Positions 17,876 through 26,393 of a stretch of DNA of 64,000 bases are shown here, in pieces. Origin of the DNA: Streptomyces flaveolus (GTDB taxonomy: Bacteria; Actinomycetota; Actinomycetes; Streptomycetales; Streptomycetaceae); contig NZ_JNWV01000010.1 of assembly GCF_000716535.1 (NCBI RefSeq), positions 1-64,000 of the forward strand, given 5' to 3'. Both the position numbers and the translations under genes were made by a program. The notes beneath the pieces were generated by a model, which saw only the letters and a list, made by a program, of their open reading frames with translations, did not search any database and was not told the DNA's origin. Each line of letters begins with the position of its first letter. Within the stretch, counting starts at the first letter, position 1.

Positions 17876-18793
17876 TCAGCGGCCCGGTTCCGACGCCCGT
17901 CGTAGCAGCTCGTCCCGGCCTATCGCGTCCGCGCGGGTGGCCGGGACGGTGCACGCGTAGGCGCCCGCGACGGCGCCGTACCGGGCGCACCGCTCGGGCG
18001 GCTCGCCGCTCAGCCGGCCGTAGAGGAACGCGGCGGCGAAGGCGTCGCCCGCGCCGTTGGAGTCCACGACGGGCGCGGGCGGGGTCGCCACCGGTACCCG
18101 GGTCAGCTCGCCGTCGGCCAGTAGGAGGGCGCCCTCGGCCCCGGCGGTGGCGACGACGGTCCCGGCCCGCCCGCGTTCGGCGATGCGCCGCATGGTCCGC
18201 TCGGGGTCGGTCAGGGCGGCGGCCGACAGGAAGACGACGTCGGCCGCGAACGCGAAGGGCTCGTGGTACGGGTTCTCGCCGTCCCAGTCGTGCAGGTCGG
18301 TGGAGAGCGGCAGGCCCGTCTCGCGCAGGACCGGCAGGGCGTGGGCGCAGGGCTGGGTGATGGTCACGTGCACATGCCGGCTCGCGGCGGCCAGCGCGCG
18401 CAGACGGGCCTCGGGGAAGCGGTCGTCGGGGTGGGCGCGGCTGGTGTCGTACAGGGACAGCCGGCGGCCGTCCGGGCCGACGAGGTTGACGGCGCGCTTG
18501 GTGCCGGCCGGCTGGGGCAGCGCGGTGAGGGCGATGCCGTGCTCCTGGTGCAGGGCGCGCACGAGGTCGCCCTCGGGGTCGTCGCCGAGCAGGTCCACGT
18601 GGTGGGTGCGCAGCCCGAGCCTGGCCAGTCCGAGGGCGACGAAGTCGCCGGTCTGCCCCGCGCGGGTGCGGATCCCCGAGTCGATCATGTAGCTGTCGGC
18701 GTACGGCAGGGGAAGCTCGGGGACCGGGATGATCGTGTCCACACCGGCCCCGCCCAGTACCAGCACGTCGGTCGTGTCCGTTCGCCCGGTCAT
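17876..18793 (-). CDS. PfkB-family carbohydrate/nucleoside kinase
   Basis: A 305-residue ribokinase-fold kinase. The N-terminal motif GGAGVDTIIPVPELP and the gly-rich IRTRAGQTGDFVALGLARLG match PfkB signature 1. The C-terminal signature VDSNGAGDAFAAAFLYG contains the anion hole and the catalytic base Asp of signature 2 (usually DTxGAGD; Ser replaces Thr). It transfers phosphate from ATP to a sugar or nucleoside hydroxyl. The substrate cannot be assigned because no sugar-specific partner lies beside it. It lies 128 bp downstream of the permease gene on the same strand and may or may not be co-transcribed. Confidence 0.85.
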   Translation of the reverse strand: MTGRTDTTDVLVLGGAGVDTIIPVPELPLPYADSYMIDSGIRTRAGQTGDFVALGLARLGLRTHHVDLLGDDPEGDLVRALHQEHGIALTALPQPAGTKRAVNLVGPDGRRLSLYDTSRAHPDDRFPEARLRALAAASRHVHVTITQPCAHALPVLRETGLPLSTDLHDWDGENPYHEPFAFAADVVFLSAAALTDPERTMRRIAERGRAGTVVATAGAEGALLLADGELTRVPVATPPAPVVDSNGAGDAFAAAFLYGRLSGEPPERCARYGAVAGAYACTVPATRADAIGRDELLRRASEPGR

Positions 18794-18921
18794 CCCGCGT
18801 CCTCCCCCTCCGCGCGCCCCCTCCGGGGCACTCCCGATGGCACGGTGGCGTCATGCCGGATCCGCGTGATCTCCGGCATGACGGCACCGTACGCGACGCC
18901 ACCGACAGGGGCGCCGAACCG

Positions 18922-20388
18922 CTACTTCGACAGCTCGGTCAGCTCCTGGTCGGTGCTGCTCGCCACCCGGCGGCGGACGCCGAACCAGCCGGCGACCAGC
19001 ATGACGGCGATCACCGGGACGAGGAGCAGGGTCTTGCGGCCGACCTCGGCGTCGTTCCACATCATGCCGAGGCAGACCAGCAGGAACACCACGGTGGCGA
19101 TCTCGGTGACCGGGCTGAACTTCAGCTGGAAGTGCGGCCGGGCCACCAGGCCCGCGCGGGCGCGGCGGACGAACACCAGATGGCAGACCATGATGATCAC
19201 CCAGGTGCTGATGATGCCGAGCGAGGCAACGTTGAGCACGATCTCGAAGGCCTGGCTGGGGACCAGGTAGTTCAGGCCGACACCGAGCACGCAGACGGCG
19301 CAGGTCAGCAGGATGCCGCCGTAAGGCACCTGGCTGCGGTTCATGCGGGCGGTGAACTTCGGCGCCGAGCCGGCCATCGCCATCGAGCGCAGGATGCGGC
19401 CGGTGGAGTACAGGCCGGAGTTGAGCGAGGACATGGCGGCGGTCAGCACGACCAGGTTCATCACGTCACCGGCCGCGGGGACGCCGATCTTGGAGAGCAC
19501 GGTCACGAACGGGCTCTGGTCGGCCGAGTACACCGAGCCGGGCAGCAGTAGGGCGAGGAGCACGACCGAGCCGACGTAGAACAGGCCCACGCGCCACATG
19601 ATCGAGTTCACCGCGCGCGGGACGACCTTCTCCGGCTCGGCGGTCTCGCCTGCGGCCACGCCCACCAGTTCCAGGGCGGCGTACGCGAAGATCACGCCCT
19701 GCATGACCAGGACGACCGGCATCAGGCCGTGCGGGAAGACGCCGCCGTTGTCGGTGATGACGTCGAGGCCCGGCTTGCTGCCGCCGACGTCGTGCTGGGT
19801 CGCCAGCAGGAAGATGCCGATCAGCATGAAGCCCACGAGGGTGGCGACCTTGATGATCGCGAACCAGAACTCCATCTCGCCGAAGATCTTCACCGAGATC
19901 AGGTTCACGGCGAGGACGACCGCGAGGGCGATCAGCGCCAGCACCCACTGCGGGATGGACGTGAACATGCTCCAGTAGTGCGTGTAGAGCGCGATCGCGG
20001 TGATGTCGGCGATGCCGGTGGTCGACCAGTTCAGGAAGTACATCCAGCCGGCGACATAGGCGCCCTTCTCGCCGAGGAACTCGCGCGCGTACGACACGAA
20101 GGAGCCGGAGGACGGCCGGTACAGGACCAGCTCGCCCAGGGCCCGGACGACGAAGAACGCGAAGACACCGCAGACCAGGTAGGCCAGGGCGAGCGCCGGG
20201 CCCGCGTTGTGCAGGCGTCCGCCGGCGCCGAGGAAGAGGCCGGTGCCGATGGCGCCGCCGATGGCGATCATGTTGACGTGGCGGGCCTTGAGGTCCTTGC
20301 TGTAACCGGCGTCGCCCGCGTCCGCGGGCGTCCGGGCCACCTGGGGGTGGGTGGTGGCCTGTGCCGATTCCACGGCTTCCTTGCTCAC
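18922..20388 (-). CDS. ansP: Amino-acid permease, L-asparagine permease (AnsP) type
   Basis: A 488-residue APC-superfamily transporter with twelve hydrophobic segments. The first helix carries MIAIGGAIGTGLFLGAGGRL, followed by ALGELVLYRPSSGSFVSYAR and later ELVGVAAGETAEPEKVVPRA, the GABA/asparagine-permease signature. It closely resembles mycobacterial AnsP proteins as I recall them (for example GWMYFLNWSTTGIADITAI). It imports an amino acid with H+. The start is taken as the GTG at 20388 (MSKEAVESAQ), with AGGAAG upstream; the longer frame lacks family similarity. The 5' region holds inverted repeats (20412-20432 and 20445-20483) and the gene is divergent from a MerR regulator that may control it. 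Confidence 0.87.
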   Translation of the reverse strand: MSKEAVESAQATTHPQVARTPADAGDAGYSKDLKARHVNMIAIGGAIGTGLFLGAGGRLHNAGPALALAYLVCGVFAFFVVRALGELVLYRPSSGSFVSYAREFLGEKGAYVAGWMYFLNWSTTGIADITAIALYTHYWSMFTSIPQWVLALIALAVVLAVNLISVKIFGEMEFWFAIIKVATLVGFMLIGIFLLATQHDVGGSKPGLDVITDNGGVFPHGLMPVVLVMQGVIFAYAALELVGVAAGETAEPEKVVPRAVNSIMWRVGLFYVGSVVLLALLLPGSVYSADQSPFVTVLSKIGVPAAGDVMNLVVLTAAMSSLNSGLYSTGRILRSMAMAGSAPKFTARMNRSQVPYGGILLTCAVCVLGVGLNYLVPSQAFEIVLNVASLGIISTWVIIMVCHLVFVRRARAGLVARPHFQLKFSPVTEIATVVFLLVCLGMMWNDAEVGRKTLLLVPVIAVMLVAGWFGVRRRVASSTDQELTELSK

Positions 20389-20411
20389 GGGTGGTTCCAC
20401 TTCCTGGTGCG

Positions 20412-20483
20412 CCCGGACCTCATGGGTCCGGGGTTCGTGCAGGTCTTGGCCCGCACCACCCTTGTGTCGCGGCACAGACCAAG
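20412..20483 (-). promoter_or_regulatory. Possible structured 5' leader of the permease mRNA
   Basis: On the minus strand three paired elements precede the start: CTTGG pairing with CCAAG (20445-20449 with 20479-20483) closing an internal TGTG/CACA hairpin (20463-20476), then an 8-bp stem CCCGGACC/GGTCCGGG (20412-20419 with 20425-20432) just before the ribosome-binding site. No known riboswitch class was recognised. Confidence 0.3.
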
Positions 20484-20574
20484 GCAGCAGCTTCCCAGAG
20501 AGACCGCCCGGTATGCGGTGGTCCACCTCACAGAGCGGTACTTCTCACAAGCTCGCCACGGGCTCGCCCCGGGT

Positions 20575-20602
20575 TTCACACCATTGGTGAGACAGCGATA
20601 CT
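20575..20602 (+). promoter_or_regulatory. merR promoter with palindromic operator in the spacer
   Basis: TTCACA (-35, 20575-20580) and GATACT (-10, 20597-20602) are 16 bp apart. The 11-bp inverted repeat CACCA-T-TGGTG (20579-20589, extended to 20576-20592) lies between them, the normal MerR operator position. The ATG at 20610 is 7 nt from the -10, so the transcript is leaderless. Confidence 0.5.
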
Positions 20603-20609
20603 GCTGCAC

Positions 20610-21356
20610 ATGACGACCGACACCGGCGAGCCCACCCTGACGATCGACGAGCTGGCCGCGCGGGCGGGCGTCACGGTGCGCACGGTCCGCTTCTACGGCA
20701 CCAGGGGACTGCTGCCGCCGCCGGTCATCGGTCCGCGCCGGGTGGGCCACTACGGCCGGGAACACCTGGCCCGGCTGGAGCTGATCGAGGAGATGCAGCA
20801 CCAGGGCATGACCCTGGCGGCCATCGAACGGCACCTGCGGCAGCTGCCGGCCGACCTCGGTCCGCACGATCTGGCGATCCACCGGGCGGTGGTCGCTTCC
20901 TGGGCGCCGGACACCGTCGAGACCGTGTCCCGCGCGGAACTGGAGCGGCGGGCGGGACGCCGGCTGGCCGAGGAGGACGTGGACCGGCTGGCCGCGATGA
21001 ACGTGGTGACCCGGGACGGTGAGTCCTTCCGCGTGGACTGCGGTCTGCTGCGGCTCGCGGTGCGGCTCCTCGACGTACCGCTGTCGCAGGAGACCATCCT
21101 GGCCGCCCGGACCGTTCTGACCGACCACGCGCGCGCGGCGGCCCACGAGCTGTCGGATCTGCTGCGGGAGGCCGTCGCCGAACGCGACACGCGGGACGTG
21201 AGGTCGCTGTCGGCCCATATGCACCCGCTCGTGGTGCAGGCGCTGCTCACCACCTTCCAGCGGTCGCTGAAGGAGGAGCTGCGCCAGTGGCTGGACGGCG
21301 CGGCGGCGGACGGGGAGGCCCGTGAGGGTGCCTCCCGGGCCTCCCCGTCCGGCTGA
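20610..21356 (+). CDS. MerR-family transcriptional regulator
   Basis: A 248-residue regulator. Residues about 10-80 form the MerR winged helix-turn-helix (TIDELAARAGVTVRTVRFY, then GRRxGHY-like RRVGHYGREHLARLELI and a dimerisation helix MQHQGMTLAAIERHL). The roughly 160-residue C-terminal region is helical and has no metal-binding cysteines, so an organic ligand or protein partner is more likely. It is divergent from the amino-acid permease across 221 bp. The palindrome within its own promoter suggests autoregulation. The last 16 codons contain a long hairpin that doubles as a terminator. The frame extends upstream, but the ATG at 20610 is where the HTH-type protein begins. Confidence 0.85.
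   Translation: MTTDTGEPTLTIDELAARAGVTVRTVRFYGTRGLLPPPVIGPRRVGHYGREHLARLELIEEMQHQGMTLAAIERHLRQLPADLGPHDLAIHRAVVASWAPDTVETVSRAELERRAGRRLAEEDVDRLAAMNVVTRDGESFRVDCGLLRLAVRLLDVPLSQETILAARTVLTDHARAAAHELSDLLREAVAERDTRDVRSLSAHMHPLVVQALLTTFQRSLKEELRQWLDGAAADGEAREGASRASPSG
21307..21351. terminator. 16-bp hairpin inside the merR 3' end, facing fadB
   Basis: CGGACGGGGAGGCCCG (21307-21322) pairs perfectly with CGGGCCTCCCCGTCCG (21336-21351) across a 13-nt loop. The whole hairpin is coding sequence for the MerR C terminus and ends 2 bp before the stop codon; the convergent fadB stop is 12 bp beyond. Confidence 0.6.
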
Positions 21357-21362
21357 GGCGCG

Positions 21363-23540
21363 TCAGCGGGCGTCGGTGAACGTCTCCCCGTTCTCGGCCT
21401 TCGTCACGAGCAGCGCGGGCGGGGCGAACCGCTCGCCGTACCGCTCGGCCAGCTCCCGCGCGCGGGCCACGAATCCGGGCAGACCCCCTTCGTAACCGTT
21501 GATGTACTGGAGCACACCGCCGGTCCAGCCGGGGAAGCCGATGCCGAGGATCGAGCCGATGTTGGCGTCGGCGACGGAGGTCAGGACGCCCTCTTCCAGG
21601 AGGCGTACGGTGTCGAGCGCCTCGGCGAAGAGCATGCGCTCCTGCATGTCCCGGAACGGGATCTCGTACCCGGGCCGGGTGAAGTGCTCGCGCAGGCCCG
21701 GCCAGAGCCCGGCCCGCTTGCCGTCCTCGGTGTAGTCGTAGAAGCCGGCGCCGCCGCTGCGGCCGGTGCGGCCGAACTCGTCGACCATGCGGTCGACGAC
21801 CGCCTCCGCCGGGTGCGCGGTCCAGGTGCCGCCGGCCTCCTCCACGGCCCGCTTCGTCTCGCCCCGGATCTTGCGCGGGAGGGTGAGGGTCAGCTCGTCC
21901 ATGAGGGACAGCACCTTGGCCGGGTAGCCGGCCTGGGCGGCGGCCTGCTCCACGGAGGCGGGCTCGACGCCCTCGCCGACCATGGCGACGCCCTCGTTGA
22001 TGAAGTGGCCGATCACCCGGGAGGTGAAGAAGCCGCGGGAGTCGTTGACGACGATCGGCGTCTTGTTGATCTGCCGGACCAGGTCGAAGGCGCGCGCGAG
22101 GGCCTCCTCGCCGGTGCGCTCGCCCTTGATGATCTCGACCAGCGGCATCTTGTCGACCGGCGAGAAGAAGTGCAGTCCGATGAAGTCGGTCTGGCGCTGC
22201 ACGCCCTCGGCGAGGGTGGTGATGGGCAGCGTGGAGGTGTTGGAGCACAGCAGCGCGTCGGGGGCGACGACGGCCTCGATCTCCTGGAACACCTTGTGCT
22301 TGAGGGCGGTGTCCTCGAACACGGCCTCGATGACCGCGTCACAGCCCGCGAGGTCGGCCACCTCGGCGGTGGGGGTGATCCGGGCGAGCAGCGCGTCCGC
22401 CTTCTCCTGGCTGGTGCGGCCCTTGGCGACGGCCTTGGCGCACAGCTTCTCGGAGTAGCCCTTGCCCTTGACGGCCGCTTCCAGGGAGACGTCCTTGAGG
22501 ACGACGTCGATGCCCGCGCGGGCGCACGCGTAGGCGATGCCGGCGCCCATCATGCCGGCGCCGAGGACGGCCGCCTTGCGGACCTGGCGGGGCTCGACGC
22601 CCCCCGGGCGGCTGGCGCCGGAGTTGACCGCCTGGAGGTCGAAGAAGAAGGCCTGGATCATGTTCTTCGAGGTCTGCCCGGCGGCCAGTTCCACGAAGTA
22701 GCGGGCCTCGATGACCTGGGCGGTCTCGAAGTCGACCTGGGAGCCCTCGACGGCGGCGGCGAGGATGTTGCGCGGCGCCGGGTAGGGGGCGCCGCCGGTC
22801 TGCTTGCGCAGGTTGGCCGGGAAGGCGGGCAGGTTGGCGGCGAACTTCGGGTTGGCCGGGGTGCCGCCGGGGATCCGGTAGCCCGGCTTGTCCCAGGGCT
22901 GCTGCGACTCGGGGTTCGCGTCGATGAAGGCCCGGGCCTTGGCGAGCAGTTCCTCGGGGGTGGCGGCGACCTCGTGGACGAGGCCGTTCTCCTGGGCGCG
23001 CCGGGCGTTGTACTGCCGGCCCTGGAGGAGCACCTTCAGCAGGGCGTCCGCGATGCCCAGCAGCCGCACGGTACGCACGACTCCGCCGCCGCCGGGAAGC
23101 AGGCCGAGGGTGACCTCGGGGCAGCCGATCCTGGTGCCGGGGGCGTCGAGGGCGACCCGGTGGTGGCAGGCGAGGGCCAGTTCGAAACCGCCGCCGAGGG
23201 CCGCGCCGTTGATGGCGGCGACGACCGGCTTGCCGAGGGTCTCGATGCGGCGCAGGTTCCGCTTGATGGCGAGGCCGCCGTCGAACAGCTCCTGTGCGGT
23301 CTCGGGCGTGACCCGGATCAGGTCGCGCAGGTCGCCGCCCGCGAAGAAGGTCTTCTTGGCGGAGGTGAAGATGATGCCGCGGATGTTCTCCCGCTCCGCC
23401 TCCAGCCGGTCGGTGATCACGGCGAGGGAGTCGCGGAACGCCTGGTTCATGGTGTTCGCGGACTGGTTCGGGTCGTCCAGGACGAGGGTGACGACACCGG
23501 TGTCGTCCCGCTCCCAGCGGATGGTGGTGCTCTCGGTCAT
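21363..23540 (-). CDS. fadB: Fatty-acid oxidation multifunctional protein: enoyl-CoA hydratase / 3-hydroxyacyl-CoA dehydrogenase
   Basis: A 725-residue two-enzyme protein. Residues about 1-290 form the crotonase domain (FFAGGDLRDLI, then GAALGGGFELALACHHRVA, with catalytic acids in GCPEVTLGLLPGGGG). Residues about 320 onward form the NAD-dependent dehydrogenase (AAVLGAGMMGAGIAYACARAG, NTSTLPITTLAEG, and the catalytic His in GLHFFSPVDKMPLVEII), followed by the helical C-terminal domain. It hydrates trans-2-enoyl-CoA and oxidises the 3-hydroxyacyl-CoA, the middle steps of beta-oxidation. It is third in a leftward operon after the racemase and thiolase, 50 bp from the thiolase. ATG start. The 3' end converges on merR 7 bp away. 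Confidence 0.94.
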   Translation of the reverse strand: MTESTTIRWERDDTGVVTLVLDDPNQSANTMNQAFRDSLAVITDRLEAERENIRGIIFTSAKKTFFAGGDLRDLIRVTPETAQELFDGGLAIKRNLRRIETLGKPVVAAINGAALGGGFELALACHHRVALDAPGTRIGCPEVTLGLLPGGGGVVRTVRLLGIADALLKVLLQGRQYNARRAQENGLVHEVAATPEELLAKARAFIDANPESQQPWDKPGYRIPGGTPANPKFAANLPAFPANLRKQTGGAPYPAPRNILAAAVEGSQVDFETAQVIEARYFVELAAGQTSKNMIQAFFFDLQAVNSGASRPGGVEPRQVRKAAVLGAGMMGAGIAYACARAGIDVVLKDVSLEAAVKGKGYSEKLCAKAVAKGRTSQEKADALLARITPTAEVADLAGCDAVIEAVFEDTALKHKVFQEIEAVVAPDALLCSNTSTLPITTLAEGVQRQTDFIGLHFFSPVDKMPLVEIIKGERTGEEALARAFDLVRQINKTPIVVNDSRGFFTSRVIGHFINEGVAMVGEGVEPASVEQAAAQAGYPAKVLSLMDELTLTLPRKIRGETKRAVEEAGGTWTAHPAEAVVDRMVDEFGRTGRSGGAGFYDYTEDGKRAGLWPGLREHFTRPGYEIPFRDMQERMLFAEALDTVRLLEEGVLTSVADANIGSILGIGFPGWTGGVLQYINGYEGGLPGFVARARELAERYGERFAPPALLVTKAENGETFTDAR

Positions 23541-23590
23541 GACAGTCGTCTCCGTAGAAGTCTTCGGGGCGCTTTGGTTCCGCGGGGAGT

Positions 23591-24805
23591 TCAGAGGCGC
23601 TCGACGATGGTGGCGATGCCCATGCCGCCGCCGACGCAGAGCGTGGCGAGGCCGTAGCGCTTGTCCTGGCGCTCCAGTTCGTCGATGAGCGATCCCAGGA
23701 TCATGGCGCCGGTGGCGCCGAGCGGGTGGCCGAGGGCGATGGCTCCGCCGTTGACGTTGACCTTGTCCAGGCTGAGGCCCATGTCCTTCACGAAGCGCAG
23801 CACGACCGCGGCGAACGCCTCGTTGATCTCGACCAGGTCGATGTCGTCGATGGTGAGGCCGGCCTTCGCCAGTGCCTTGCGGGTGGCGGGGGCGGGGCCG
23901 GTGAGCATGATGGTCGGCTCGGAGCCGGAGACGGCCGCGGCGACGATCCGCGCGCGCGGGGTGAGGCCGTGGCGCTCGCCGACCTCCTTGGAGCCGATCG
24001 CGACGAGCGAGGCGCCGTCCACGATGCCGGAGGAGTTGCCCGCGTGGTGGACGTGGTCGATCTTCTCCACCCAGTGGTACTTCTGGAGGGCCACGGCGTC
24101 GAAGCCGCCCAGGTCGCCGATGTCCGCGAAGGACGGCTTCAGCTTGGCGAGGGAGTCGGCGGTGGTCCCGGGGCGCATGTGCTCGTCGTGGTCGAGGACG
24201 ACGAGGCCGTTGCGGTCCTTGACGGGGACGACGGACTTCTCGAAGCGGCCCTCCTTCCAGGCGGTGGCGGCGCGCTCCTGGGACAGGGCCGCGTACTCGT
24301 CGACGTCCCGGCGGGAGAAGCCCTCGATGGTGGCGATGAGGTCGGCGCCGATGCCCTGCGGCACGAAGTTGGCGGCGAGGTTGGTCATCGGGTCGTTGAA
24401 CCAGGCGCCGCCGTCCGAGGCCATCGGGACCCGGGACATGGACTCGACACCGCCCGCGAGGACCAGGTCCTCCCAGCCCGCGCGGACCTTCGCGGCGGCC
24501 AGGTTGACGGCCTCCAGACCGGAGGCACAGAAGCGGTTCTCCTGCACGCCCGCGACCGTGTCGGGCAGTCCGGCGGCGAGGGCGGCGATCCGGGCGATGT
24601 CGGAGCCCTGGTCGCCGACGGGGCCGACGACGCCGAGCACGATGTCGTCGATCGCGGCCGGGTCGAGGCCTGGGAAGCGGGCGCGGATCTCGTGGATGAG
24701 GCCGACGACCAGGTCGATGGGCTTCGTGCCGTGCAGGGCGCCGTTCGCCTTGCCGCGGCCGCGCGGGGTGCGGATCGCGTCGTACACGTACGCTTCGGTG
24801 CTCAC
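23591..24805 (-). CDS. fadA: Acetyl-CoA C-acyltransferase (beta-ketoacyl-CoA thiolase)
   Basis: A 404-residue thiolase. The acyl-accepting cysteine is in [15 protein letters not shown] (about residue 93), the second site in [16 protein letters not shown] and [18 protein letters not shown], and the deprotonating cysteine in [17 protein letters not shown]. It cleaves 3-oxoacyl-CoA to acetyl-CoA and a shortened acyl-CoA. The start is the GTG at 24805 with AAAGG 8 nt upstream; the ORF extends beyond but without similarity. It sits between the racemase and fadB, forming a complete beta-oxidation unit with fadB. It is one possible candidate to substitute for the missing beta-ketoadipyl-CoA thiolase of the pca cluster 20 kb away. 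Confidence 0.93.
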   Translation of the reverse strand: MSTEAYVYDAIRTPRGRGKANGALHGTKPIDLVVGLIHEIRARFPGLDPAAIDDIVLGVVGPVGDQGSDIARIAALAAGLPDTVAGVQENRFCASGLEAVNLAAAKVRAGWEDLVLAGGVESMSRVPMASDGGAWFNDPMTNLAANFVPQGIGADLIATIEGFSRRDVDEYAALSQERAATAWKEGRFEKSVVPVKDRNGLVVLDHDEHMRPGTTADSLAKLKPSFADIGDLGGFDAVALQKYHWVEKIDHVHHAGNSSGIVDGASLVAIGSKEVGERHGLTPRARIVAAAVSGSEPTIMLTGPAPATRKALAKAGLTIDDIDLVEINEAFAAVVLRFVKDMGLSLDKVNVNGGAIALGHPLGATGAMILGSLIDELERQDKRYGLATLCVGGGMGIATIVERL

Positions 24806-24848
24806 TGGGGTGCCTTTCGGGAGGGTGGGCCGAGCGGGGTGGGCGGGG

Positions 24849-26024
24849 TCAGCCGCCGTCGGTGACCAGGTCGTCGCGGTCGTCGGGGTCGTCGGTCGGG
24901 GGTGCCGGTATGCCCCAGTCCCGGGCGACCGCGGCGGTGTCCGCGCCGGGCCGGGCGGGGCCGGTGCGGACGGCGGTGGGGGTCGCGGAGAAGCGGGGGG
25001 CGGGGGCGGGCTGGGTGATGCCGCCGTGGTCGGTGAAGGTGCCGCGGGCGGCCAGGTGCGGGTGGGCGGGGGCCTCGCGCAGGCTGAGCACGGGTGCCAC
25101 GCAGGCGTCGGAGTCCGCGAAGACGGCCGTCCACTCCGCCCGGGTGCGGGACTTGAAGGCGGCGGCGATCCGTTCGCGCAACTCGCCCCAGCGGGTCCAG
25201 TCCTTGCGGGCCGGGGCGAGGTCGTCCAGGCCGAGCAGGCGCAGGAACTCCGCGTAGAACTTGCCTTCCAGGGCGCCCACCGCCATGTACCGGCCGTCGG
25301 CGGTCTCATAGGTGCCGTAGTACGGGCAGCCGCCGTCCAGGAGGTTGGCGGCGCGGCGGTCCTGCCAGCCGCCGGCGGCGAGCATGCCGTGGATCATCGC
25401 GGACAGGTGGGCCGTGCCGTCCACGATGGCCGCGTCGACCACCTGGCCGGTGCCGGTCGCGCGCGCGTGGTGCAGGGCGGCGAGGACACCGACGACCAGA
25501 TAGAGGGAGCCGCCCGCGTAGTCCCCGAGGAGGTTGGCGGGCACGGCCGGGGGTTCGTCCGGGCGGCCGATCATGCCGAGGGTGCCGGTGAGCGCGATGT
25601 AGGCGATGTCGTGGCCGGCGCGCTGGGCGAGCGGGCCGTCCTGCCCCCAGCCGGTCATGCGGCCGTACACCAGGCGGGGGTTGCGGGCGTGGCAGTCCTC
25701 GGGGCCGACGCCGAGCCGCTCGGCGACGCCTGGGCGGTAGCCCTCGACGAGGATGTCGGCCCGTTCGGCCAGGTCCAGGACGCGCGCGGGGCCGTCCGGT
25801 GCCTTCAGGTCGACCACGATCGAGCGCTTGTTGCGGTTGGTGACGTCGAACGCCGGGTCGATCGCGAGACCCGGCCCGCCGGGGCGGTCCACCCGGACCA
25901 CGTCGGCGCCCAGGTCGGCCAGCAGCATGGCGGCGAACGGGCCCGGGCCGATGCCGGCCAGTTCGACCACGCGCACGCCGGAGAGCGGGCCGTCGCCCGG
26001 CGTCGGCGTCCCTGCCGTTGTCAT
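24849..26024 (-). CDS. mcr: Alpha-methylacyl-CoA racemase-like CaiB/BaiF family protein
   Basis: A 391-residue family III CoA-transferase-fold protein that closely follows mycobacterial alpha-methylacyl-CoA racemase: [32 protein letters not shown] at its N terminus (given here as a description of the fold start), catalytic His in [15 protein letters not shown], Asp in [15 protein letters not shown], and [20 protein letters not shown]. It epimerises (2R)- and (2S)-methylacyl-CoA so methyl-branched chains can enter beta-oxidation. As first gene of the operon with fadA and fadB (44 and 50 bp gaps) it points to catabolism of branched fatty acids or sterol side chains. ATG at 26024; the upstream extension is non-conserved. 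It ends in an Asp-rich tail. Confidence 0.9.
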   Translation of the reverse strand: MTTAGTPTPGDGPLSGVRVVELAGIGPGPFAAMLLADLGADVVRVDRPGGPGLAIDPAFDVTNRNKRSIVVDLKAPDGPARVLDLAERADILVEGYRPGVAERLGVGPEDCHARNPRLVYGRMTGWGQDGPLAQRAGHDIAYIALTGTLGMIGRPDEPPAVPANLLGDYAGGSLYLVVGVLAALHHARATGTGQVVDAAIVDGTAHLSAMIHGMLAAGGWQDRRAANLLDGGCPYYGTYETADGRYMAVGALEGKFYAEFLRLLGLDDLAPARKDWTRWGELRERIAAAFKSRTRAEWTAVFADSDACVAPVLSLREAPAHPHLAARGTFTDHGGITQPAPAPRFSATPTAVRTGPARPGADTAAVARDWGIPAPPTDDPDDRDDLVTDGG

Positions 26025-26076
26025 CCGTCCAGCCCCCAGGCGTGTGTGACACAACTGATGTAACACCGGTGATGCT

Positions 26077-26090
26077 AAGAACGCGTTCCA
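26077..26090. promoter_or_regulatory. Palindromic operator candidate upstream of the mcr-fadA-fadB operon
   Basis: AAGAACGCGTTCCA contains the perfect palindrome GAACGCGTTC, 53 bp before the mcr start. The AACnnGTT core resembles sites of KstR-type TetR lipid regulators. A second perfect palindrome, AAGCGCTT, lies at 26114-26121. The rest of the 369-bp divergent gap (26025-26393) shows no gene and no other clear structure. Confidence 0.4.
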
Positions 26091-26393
26091 CCGGACACAA
26101 GACCTGAACGAGCAAGCGCTTAGCCAAGTGCCCGCCGGGCCGACGATCACCCGGGAGAGTGACCGGCGCTCCGCCGGGTCCCCCTGGGCGACGGGCGCCC
26201 GGGACCGTCACGAGGTCCGCGTGCCCGGTTCCCTCATCCGGGCCGGGGCGGTTTCTCCCGCTTCTTCACGGCATTCCTGGCTACGGCCACCACTGCCTCC
26301 GGGCTGGTCGTCGGGCTCCGCACTCCTCACGCTAGCCTCGGCCACCGACAGCGGCGCGGGCTGCGCGACGGGCCGCACGGACCAAGGGGTGTC

